Assembly: GCA_030152145.1 (NCBI GenBank)
Contig: JASLIL010000030.1
Location: forward strand, 1-35,425
Origin: Tissierellales bacterium
GTDB taxonomy: Bacteria; Bacillota; Clostridia; Tissierellales; JASKZW01
Reading direction: 5' to 3'
Length of the DNA: 35,425 nt
Translations under genes and position numbers: made by a program
In this document: positions 7,602-13,961 of the stretch, in pieces
How positions within the stretch are numbered: position 1 is the stretch's first letter
Layout: each line of letters starts with the position of its first letter
Notes under the pieces: generated by a model
Database searches by the model: none
Told to the model about the DNA's origin: nothing
What the model saw: the letters and a program-made list of their open reading frames with translations, nothing else

Positions 7602-9104
7602 ATGACTGTTGAAAATAAATTTACAAAAATTTCTTTAAATACAGAAGATAATTTGCAGCTAATAGGTCTTGACCTTGTATCCTATAGCGATAAAGTCTGC
7701 TTGGCTGCTACTGTTATAAACAATAGCCAGGATACCATTAAATCTATATCCTACGATGTAGAGTTCCTAGATGAGGATGGCAAGGCTCTTTTTAATGGTA
7801 AGTTCTTTAACTTTGAATTAAAGAATTTAAAGCTAAAACCTAAATCCCAAAAGGAACTTCCCTTTATAGAAATTGATTCTAAATTTAGGGAGGCCAAGAT
7901 TTTAAATGTAAAATTAAATTCTTGGACCTTAGAAGATTCTAGCTCTGTGGCTGCTAAGAGCCCTAACTTTAACTTTAGCTCCCAGGCACTTGATATAGAA
8001 GAAAGTACTTATTTAAGGGGTAAGGTTGGCCCTAAGGCCCATAGCTTTAGTGAGCTAATCCAAGATAACTGGAGATGTGTTTGTGGTTTTGTAAATGATA
8101 AGGAGACTTCTAGCTGTAATTATTGTAATAGAAATAGGGATTTTGTTCTTAGTAATATGTCTCGCGAAAGCTATTTAAATGTAGGAAAGAGACCTAGTGT
8201 CGGCATACCTGCCAACACTCCCAAGAAAAAAAGACCCAAGGCGTCTTTTAATATTTCCAGGATTTTCCCTTTTATTGGGGGCTTTCTAGTTCTAGTAGTT
8301 CTAGCCCTTCTATTTAAAAAGGGGATCGGACCTAAGTTTAGCGAGGCCAAGGCCAATAAACTAGCTGAGGAGGGCAACTACCAAGAGGCTATTAAAAAAT
8401 ATGAAAGCCTTGGTAAAAAAGACTATGCTAATGAAATTGCTGAAATTAAAAATCTAATACAATTAAACGAAGAGATTGATAGGGCCTTGGAATTAAAAGA
8501 AAAAGGGGAGCTTTTAGAAGCCTTGAAGATTTTAAAGTCCATAGATGATGATAATGGTAAGGTCTCAGAAAGAGCTATGCTGGAATTTGAAGATATTGAA
8601 AACTCTCTTATAGGTAAGATTGAAAATGCTTTAGAAACTAATAATAAAAATGAAGCCAAGTCCTTAATACAAGACTTCTTAAGCTTTGACCCTGATAATC
8701 AAGAGATTCTTAAGTTAAGGGGTGAATTAGCCCAACTTGAGGAAGTTAAAACAGAAGAAAAACCTAAGGAGGAAGCCAAGAAGGATGAGGAGAAAGATGA
8801 GGCCCTAAGTCCTGAGGAGGCTAATAAAAAACTAGAGGGTATGGATGAAAATACTCCTTTAGATCAATTAGCTGAGGCACTGATTGGATCAGAACAAGTT
8901 ATTCTAACTAGTATGGCTAATATGAGAACAGAAGCAAACCTAGATTCTGGTGTTGTGGCCAAGGTAAATGGACAGTCTAAGATGATTGTTTCTGAAACTA
9001 TGATAGAAGACAATAAAAGAGTTTGGTGTTACGGTGAGCTTACAGACTCTAAAACAGGTCAGACCTATAGTGGATGGATTTCAACTAAGGTTTTAGGATA
9101 TTAA
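7602..9104 (+). CDS. Membrane protein with zinc ribbon, TPR-like and SH3 domains
   Basis: A 500-residue multidomain protein with no name I know. Residues 1-110 look like an FxLYD-type beta domain (VINNSQDTIKSISYDVEF). Around residues 160-185 is a RanBP2-like zinc ribbon with CVCG and CNYCN cysteine pairs. Residues about 222-245 form one membrane helix (IFPFIGGFLVLVVLALLF). Helical TPR-like repeats follow (KYESLGKKDYANEIAEI; DFLSFDPDNQEILKLRGELA). Then comes a Lys/Glu-rich linker at about 380-405. Residues 425-500 form a bacterial SH3 domain (NMRTEANLDSGVVAKV, ending GWISTKVLGY). The zinc ribbon is thus cytoplasmic and the TPR/SH3 part outside, where it may bind cell wall. It follows the UbiB-like gene by 29 bases and ends at a terminator. 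Confidence 0.82.
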   Translation: MTVENKFTKISLNTEDNLQLIGLDLVSYSDKVCLAATVINNSQDTIKSISYDVEFLDEDGKALFNGKFFNFELKNLKLKPKSQKELPFIEIDSKFREAKILNVKLNSWTLEDSSSVAAKSPNFNFSSQALDIEESTYLRGKVGPKAHSFSELIQDNWRCVCGFVNDKETSSCNYCNRNRDFVLSNMSRESYLNVGKRPSVGIPANTPKKKRPKASFNISRIFPFIGGFLVLVVLALLFKKGIGPKFSEAKANKLAEEGNYQEAIKKYESLGKKDYANEIAEIKNLIQLNEEIDRALELKEKGELLEALKILKSIDDDNGKVSERAMLEFEDIENSLIGKIENALETNNKNEAKSLIQDFLSFDPDNQEILKLRGELAQLEEVKTEEKPKEEAKKDEEKDEALSPEEANKKLEGMDENTPLDQLAEALIGSEQVILTSMANMRTEANLDSGVVAKVNGQSKMIVSETMIEDNKRVWCYGELTDSKTGQTYSGWISTKVLGY

Positions 9105-9108
9105 ACTT

Positions 9109-9136
9109 GGTCTAGGCAAAAGCCTAGACCTTCTTT
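9109..9136 (+). terminator. Terminator of the phasin-kinase-SH3 group
   Basis: GGTCTAGGC (9109-9117), loop AAAA, GCCTAGACC (9122-9130), then TTCTTT. The T-run is interrupted, so it may be leaky. Confidence 0.7.
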
Positions 9137-9154
9137 GTGAATTTTTTAGTATTC

Positions 9155-9183
9155 TTGATATTTAATTATCTAGCTAATATAAT
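9155..9183 (+). promoter_or_regulatory. pncB promoter
   Basis: TTGATA (9155-9160), 17 bases, TATAAT (9178-9183). This is a strong sigma-A promoter 43 bases before the pncB start. Confidence 0.8.
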
Positions 9184-9185
9184 TA

Positions 9186-9201
9186 ATGTGAATATTAACA
9201 T
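9186..9201. promoter_or_regulatory. Palindrome over the pncB transcription start
   Basis: ATGTGAATATTAACAT is a 16-bp inverted repeat with a single mismatched pair, 3 bases after the -10 box and covering the expected +1. The position suits a repressor operator. NAD-salvage genes in Firmicutes are often under NiaR-type repressors, but I cannot match this site to a known consensus. Confidence 0.45.
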
Positions 9202-9225
9202 ACTATATATAAAGGAGATAGTACA

Positions 9226-10680
9226 ATGACCCATATAAATTGGAAGGATAATAACAACCTTACAATGCTTGCTGATTTTTATGAGTTCACCATGGCTAAT
9301 GGTTTTTTTGAAAATGGTATGAACGAAAAAATAGCTTACTTTGATATGTTCTTTAGAAGCATACCGGATAATGGTGGTTATGCTATAATGGCTGGCGTAG
9401 AACAGCTTATTGAATACTTGGAAAAGCTGTCTTTTTCAGAGGAAGATATTGAATATTTTAAAGCTAAAAATATGTTTAGTGATGAATTTATCAACTATTT
9501 AAGAGATTTTAAGTTTGAATGTGATGTTTGGGCTGTTCCAGAGGGAACTCCTATATTTCCAGGAGAGCCTATTGTTATAGTTAAGGGCCCTGCTATTCAG
9601 GCACAAATAATTGAAACTATGGTTCTTCTAACAATAAATCATCAATCTCTAATTGCAACTAAAGCCAATAGGATAGTTAGAGCTGCAGAAGGTAGAGGGA
9701 TTATGGAGTTTGGTTCCAGGCGTGCCCAAGGATCATCAGCTGCTATTTTAGGTGCTAGGGCTGCCTATATAGGTGGTGCTATTGGTACTGCATGCACTAT
9801 AGTTGATAGAGACTTTGCTATTCCAGCTCTAGGAACCATGGCCCATAGCTGGGTACAACTTTTCCCTAGTGAACTAGATGCTTTTAGGGCCTATGCAAAG
9901 GTTTACCCTAATAGCTGCGTTTTACTGGTAGATACTTTTGATACTTTAAAGTCTGGTATTCCAAATGCCATAAAGGTATTTAATGAGGAGTTGGTGCCTA
10001 GAGGCTGTAGACCTAAGGGTATAAGGATAGATAGTGGAGACTTGGCCTACCTTTCCAAGGAGGCTAGGAAAATGTTAGATGAAGCAGGCTTTGAAGATTG
10101 TCCTATTGTTGCTTCTGGGGGATTAGATGAGTATGTAATAAGGGAACTACTTAATGAAGATGCTAAGATTGATTCTTTTGGTGTTGGAGAAAGGCTTATT
10201 ACTGCTAGATCTGAATCTGTTTTTGGTGGGGTTTACAAGCTTGTTGCTGTTGAACGTGAAGGCGAAATTGTACCAAAGATTAAGATTAGTGAAAATGTAG
10301 CTAAGATAACTACCCCTGGATTTAAGAATCTATATAGACTTTATAATAAAACTAGTGGCAAGGCTATGGCTGATGTGGTAACGCTACATGAGGAGCTTAT
10401 CGATGACTCTAAGGCTTATGAAATCTTTCATCCTCTTTATACATGGAAGAGAAAAACTTTAGATAATTTTAAGGCTGTTAAACTTTTAGAGAAAATTTTT
10501 GAGGATGGACAATGTATATACGAAAGTCCTTCCATAGAAGAGATTAAAAAACACTGTCAAAATCAAATTGATACTCTTTGGGAAGAGGTAAAAAGATTTG
10601 AAAATCCACATGAATATATTGTTGATCTTTCCTATGATTTGTGGAAAATTAAAAAAGATTTACTCAAACAACACGAATAA
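9226..10680 (+). CDS. pncB: Nicotinate phosphoribosyltransferase
   Basis: Catalyses nicotinate + PRPP (+ATP) to nicotinate mononucleotide, the entry step of NAD salvage (Preiss-Handler route), in the cytoplasm. At 484 residues it matches the clostridial-type enzyme. Diagnostic stretches are the N-terminal ADFYEFTMANGFFE (about 16-29), EFGSRRAQGSSAAILGARAA (about 160-180) around the PRPP/nicotinate site, the active-site region GTMAHSWVQ (about 205-213), RIDSGDLAYLSKEAR (about 267-281) and FGVGERL. An AAGGAGAT site precedes the ATG. It is monocistronic. Its last 22 bases and the following terminator are duplicated 3.25 kb downstream. Confidence 0.95.
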   Translation: MTHINWKDNNNLTMLADFYEFTMANGFFENGMNEKIAYFDMFFRSIPDNGGYAIMAGVEQLIEYLEKLSFSEEDIEYFKAKNMFSDEFINYLRDFKFECDVWAVPEGTPIFPGEPIVIVKGPAIQAQIIETMVLLTINHQSLIATKANRIVRAAEGRGIMEFGSRRAQGSSAAILGARAAYIGGAIGTACTIVDRDFAIPALGTMAHSWVQLFPSELDAFRAYAKVYPNSCVLLVDTFDTLKSGIPNAIKVFNEELVPRGCRPKGIRIDSGDLAYLSKEARKMLDEAGFEDCPIVASGGLDEYVIRELLNEDAKIDSFGVGERLITARSESVFGGVYKLVAVEREGEIVPKIKISENVAKITTPGFKNLYRLYNKTSGKAMADVVTLHEELIDDSKAYEIFHPLYTWKRKTLDNFKAVKLLEKIFEDGQCIYESPSIEEIKKHCQNQIDTLWEEVKRFENPHEYIVDLSYDLWKIKKDLLKQHE

Positions 10681-10709
10681 AAACCTAGAGGCAAAGCCTC
10701 TAGGTTTTT
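10659..10709. repeat. 51-bp direct repeat, copy 1 (3' end of pncB plus terminator)
   Basis: This segment covers the last 22 bases of pncB, stop included, and the terminator hairpin. It matches 13911-13961 in the same orientation with only three mismatches in 51 positions (C/G, G/C, A/G). The two copies bracket a 3.2-kb block holding the oligopeptide-binding lipoprotein, the formamidase-family gene and the permease remnant. Confidence 0.85.
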
Positions 10710-10711
10710 TT
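10679..10711. terminator. Bidirectional terminator between pncB and the oligopeptide-binding gene
   Basis: The stem CCTAGAGGC/GCCTCTAGG has flanking AAA/TTT pairs and the loop AAA. There are seven T on the plus side and five on the minus side. The TAA stop of the minus-strand gene overlaps the T-run. Confidence 0.88.
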
Positions 10712-12383
10712 ATTTATCTATATATGCATATTTTATGACAAACCATCCAAAGTCTGGCTTTTGTATTCCCTTAACATATTTTTGAGCAAAAGTTACCTCT
10801 ATTTCATAAGCATAGGGAGCTATTGCACACTCCTTAGTAATTAATAATTCTTCAGCTTCTTTAAATTTCGAAACTCTTAGGTCCTTGTCTATACTTTGCC
10901 TTGCTTCCTGTATTAATTTATCGTATTCTGAACTGTTCCATCCTATTGGTACTATGTTGTTATTTGTAAGCCATAGGTCGAAAAAGGAAGTTGGATCATT
11001 ATAGCTTCCTCCCCAAGACTTATAGCCCATTACATAGTCTAACTGTCTATTACGTTCTTGAAATACTGGCCATTCTACTAAGTCAAGTTCTATGTTAACA
11101 CCAAGAACCTTCTTGTATCTTTGCTGGAGATACTCACCAAATTCCTTTCCTTCTACTGGAGTCTGCATTAAAGGTATGTTTAAATTTTCTGGATTTTCCT
11201 CTATTCCAAGCTCTCTTAAACCTTCTATTAATAGTTCCTTAGGGTCTTGTTTTTCTGCCTCTAATACCTTCAATGGTTCTTCTATGATTTCCCTATAATT
11301 TTCTCCATCTATTGATATTGGGTAAGGTATCCAACCATAAGCTGCTTTTTCTTTATTTTGAAATAAATCTTTCTCTACTTCTTCCCTATCAATTGCTAGT
11401 GAAAAAGCTTTTCTAACTTTTGGATTAGAAAATAGTTTTTCCTCATGATTAAAGAAAACATACATGGTTCTAGGAGAATTATTTTCTATTTTAGTAAGTT
11501 CTTGATTTTTATCTAATTTTTTTACAAAATCTATGCTTTCTATAGAAGCAATATCTATTACTCCATTTTCTAGTTCTCCTACCCAAGCTGATTCCTCTGT
11601 TATTATTTTTATATTTACAGAATCTAATTTTACTGATTCTGCATCCCAATATTTTTGATTTTTAACAAGCTTAATCTCGCCATTATGTACCCAGCTTTCT
11701 ACTTTAAAGGGACCATTAGCTATTATTTTATTGGAATCAGTACCATATGATTCTCCAATTTCTTCTATTTTATCTTTTCTCTGAGCCTGCATCTCTCTAT
11801 TAGCTGTTAGTTCTAAGAAATAAGGTACTGGATATTCTAGCTTTATCTTAAGAGTTCTATCATCTAAAGCTTTAACACCTACCTGATTCAAACCTATTTC
11901 CCCAAGGCTTGCTTTTTCGGCATTCTCTATGTGCTTTAACATATTTGATATAGGTGATGCAGTTGCAGGATCTATTACTCTTTTTATACCATATTCAAAA
12001 TCATGAGCAGTTACTTTAACCCCATCTTCCCACTCTAAATCTCTTAACTTGAAAGTCCACTCCATCTGGTCATCAGATACAGACCAGCTTTCTGCTGCTC
12101 CTGGTTTTACAAGGTTTTTTCCATCCTCTTCTACTTCCACACGTGTTAAGTTTTCGTTTATCTGTTGTAATACAAAAGTTGAATAAACATCTGAGCTTCT
12201 AGCTGAATCTAATATATCTGGTTCATCTCCAATATTCAGATTTAGGACCTGCTCTTGATCTGATTTTTCATCATTTAATTTATCTTTACCTTTAGTTATA
12301 CTAGTACTTTTACCACAAGCTGTTAAATTAAATAATAATACAAATGATATTAATGTGAATAAAGTTTTTTTAATTTTTACCAA
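10710..12383 (-). CDS. Oligopeptide ABC transporter substrate-binding lipoprotein (OppA family)
   Basis: A 557-residue solute-binding protein of the DppA/OppA family (SBP_bac_5). Start: TTG at 12383 behind GGGGGAG. The N-terminus is a lipoprotein signal (KKTLFTLISFVLLFNLTAC, lipobox LTAC near residue 23), so the mature protein is anchored outside the membrane. Family signatures are NIGDEPDILDSARSSDVYS, the signature AAESWSVSDDQMEWTFKLR (about 95-115) and KVRKAFSLAIDREEVEKDLF (about 325-345). It binds peptides for import, yet no opp permease or ATPase genes are beside it, so it is an orphan receptor. It lies inside the block bounded by the 51-bp direct repeats. Confidence 0.9.
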   Translation of the reverse strand: MVKIKKTLFTLISFVLLFNLTACGKSTSITKGKDKLNDEKSDQEQVLNLNIGDEPDILDSARSSDVYSTFVLQQINENLTRVEVEEDGKNLVKPGAAESWSVSDDQMEWTFKLRDLEWEDGVKVTAHDFEYGIKRVIDPATASPISNMLKHIENAEKASLGEIGLNQVGVKALDDRTLKIKLEYPVPYFLELTANREMQAQRKDKIEEIGESYGTDSNKIIANGPFKVESWVHNGEIKLVKNQKYWDAESVKLDSVNIKIITEESAWVGELENGVIDIASIESIDFVKKLDKNQELTKIENNSPRTMYVFFNHEEKLFSNPKVRKAFSLAIDREEVEKDLFQNKEKAAYGWIPYPISIDGENYREIIEEPLKVLEAEKQDPKELLIEGLRELGIEENPENLNIPLMQTPVEGKEFGEYLQQRYKKVLGVNIELDLVEWPVFQERNRQLDYVMGYKSWGGSYNDPTSFFDLWLTNNNIVPIGWNSSEYDKLIQEARQSIDKDLRVSKFKEAEELLITKECAIAPYAYEIEVTFAQKYVKGIQKPDFGWFVIKYAYIDK

Positions 12384-12601
12384 TTTTACTCCCCCTTATT
12401 AACTTGTAATAAATACATATATTATGATACTTCCAGTCTAAGTAAAGGTCTAATAGATTTTTATGATAAATGTATATAGCCTTATAATATATATCAATAT
12501 AGACCTAGGTATAATTAAAGTACATATTGAAGAATTTTTAGTTTTAATTTACATATACTTGAAGCTGGAATTACATATCAATAAATAAGGAGAGAGAATA
12601 T

Positions 12602-12632
12602 AAAAAGACAAACTTTGCAGTTTGCCTTTTTT
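12602..12632. terminator. Terminator of the formamidase-family gene
   Basis: The stem GACAAACT (12607-12614) with AGTTTGCC (12619-12626) includes one G-T pair and has the loop TTGC. It is flanked by five A and six T, so it can act in both directions. It begins 20 bases after the minus-strand stop at 12653. The gap 12384-12606 is AT-rich and holds no gene; no convincing promoter for the oligopeptide-binding gene was found. Confidence 0.75.
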
Positions 12633-12652
12633 AAAGTTCCTATTAAATTAAT

Positions 12653-13555
12653 TTATTTATCATAAGATACTAATAATTCTTCTGTTGGTACTATACTTTT
12701 AGGAATAACTGCCCTGACAGTTATTTTTGGATCTACCAACTGAGATATTCTTACATCTACTACTAAGCTAGCTAGCATATAGGCTTCTTCCCATGTGATT
12801 TCCAAAGAATTTTTTATATATTTTACCGCCTCTGAACTAGCTTCATAAATAGCCTTGTCTACATTGTCTCCTGATGCCAAAATCATAGTACTTGTTTTTG
12901 TTTCAAGTAGGGGCCATTTCATCTTCGTATTTTTTATTAAGGAAAGATTTAAACTAACCTTGGCTGGTATTTCTAAGCCTGTAAAGCAAAGTTCTCCATC
13001 GCCCATTATAGCATGACAATCACCTAGGGCTAGTAAGGCTCCTTCAACATTTACCCTAAAATAAAGTCTTGATCCTTTTTTTATATCCTTTGTATCCATA
13101 TTTCCACCATGTTTCCAAGGAGTATCTGTATTCCAAGTTCCTTCCTCTGGAGCTACACCAATAACACCTATCATAGGGTCTATAGGAATACTTAAATCAT
13201 TAAATTTAGCCATCTGGTTTTCAATTTCTATAACTTTAACTATAGGTTTAGTAACCTGGTCACCAAGTACACCTGCCTTAGGTACTACTGCTGAGACTCC
13301 CTTATCTGCTACTTTTATATCCAGTATATCAACAGTCAGTATATCTCCTACTTCTGCACCCTTCACGTAAATAGGTCCTGTAGCCGGATTAAGTTTCTCG
13401 TGATCTATCTCCTCTAAAGTATGTTCCTCTTTAAAAACTTGCTGAAAAAAACAATCGTTAGTTTCAACTACAAAGGGAATCCCAGGCTCTACCTCATGCT
13501 TAAAATCCATCTTACTGTCAAATTTATAAATAACATTATTTCCTAAAATTTTCAT
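12653..13555 (-). CDS. Acetamidase/formamidase family amidohydrolase
   Basis: A 300-residue FmdA/AmdA-family protein. Characterised members hydrolyse short amides (formamide, acetamide) to the acid plus ammonia, probably with a metal centre. Signatures visible are the N-terminal EVEPGIPFVVETNDCF (about 22-37), NPATGPIYVKGAEVGDILTV (about 56-75), the WKHGGNMDTKDI segment (about 147-158) with its conserved His, and GDCHAIMGDGELCFTGLE (about 178-195) with Asp, His and Glu ligands. The substrate is unknown. A GAAGGGAAGG site precedes the ATG. Just upstream, in the same direction, is the end of an amino-acid permease, so it once probably formed a transporter-hydrolase pair. Confidence 0.9.
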   Translation of the reverse strand: MKILGNNVIYKFDSKMDFKHEVEPGIPFVVETNDCFFQQVFKEEHTLEEIDHEKLNPATGPIYVKGAEVGDILTVDILDIKVADKGVSAVVPKAGVLGDQVTKPIVKVIEIENQMAKFNDLSIPIDPMIGVIGVAPEEGTWNTDTPWKHGGNMDTKDIKKGSRLYFRVNVEGALLALGDCHAIMGDGELCFTGLEIPAKVSLNLSLIKNTKMKWPLLETKTSTMILASGDNVDKAIYEASSEAVKYIKNSLEITWEEAYMLASLVVDVRISQLVDPKITVRAVIPKSIVPTEELLVSYDK

Positions 13556-13577
13556 TTTATCCTTCCCTTCTCTAAAC

Positions 13578-13883
13578 CTAAAAGTCTACTCTGTCTATGT
13601 CTTTTGGAGTTAATGTTTTAAGTGCAAGTTTCTCTGGATTCTTAGCTCTATACTTATCCATTAATAGCTTACATAAAAAGCCTACTAATAAAAATATAGC
13701 TAAAGAAATGTAAACTCCCTTATCAAGTTCAGTTAAAGATCCTAATATAATTACAATACCAGATACTATACCAATTACAAAGAAACCATTTCCTCCTGGC
13801 GCCTTATATGGTCTATCCCACTCTGGATATCTTTTTCTTAATATTATAGCATCGAGACAGCAAATAATATATAAGTTTACTCT
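13578..13883 (-). pseudogene. C-terminal remnant of an amino-acid permease (APC family)
   Basis: Read on the minus strand, this frame is open for 101 codons after a TAA at 13884-13886. It encodes RKRYPEWDRPYKAPGG, the signature that follows the last core helices of APC-family amino-acid permeases. Two hydrophobic helices (NGFFVIGIVSGIVIILGSL and YISLAIFLLVGFLCKLL) and a charged tail ending DIDRVDF follow. There is no start codon with a ribosome site, and the preceding roughly 350 residues of a permease are missing. Homology stops next to the second 51-bp direct repeat. It is a truncated relic, 22 bases upstream of the formamidase-family gene. Confidence 0.82.
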
Positions 13884-13910
13884 TTATGTAGACAAGTCAA
13901 TTCTAATATA

Positions 13911-13961
13911 TTTACTGAAACAACACCAATAAAAACCTAGAGGCAAGGCCTCTAGGTTTTT
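13911..13961. repeat. 51-bp direct repeat, copy 2
   Basis: A near-identical copy (three mismatches) of 10659-10709. It carries a relic of the last 22 bases of pncB coding sequence, including its TAA, although no pncB reads into it here. The other part serves as the clpB terminator. Confidence 0.85.
13931..13961. terminator. Terminator of the dnaJ-like/clpB operon
   Basis: CCTAGAGGC (13936-13944), loop AAG, GCCTCTAGG (13948-13956), with A- and T-runs on the two sides. The clpB TAA overlaps its T-rich arm. Confidence 0.85.

Noticed and set aside
12384..12600. Promoter of the oligopeptide-binding gene
   Set aside because: Only weak -10-like sequences with poor -35 partners were seen in this AT-rich gap.
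10659..13961. Insertion sequence or composite transposon
   Set aside because: No transposase, integrase or terminal inverted repeats were found; the direct repeats derive from the pncB end.
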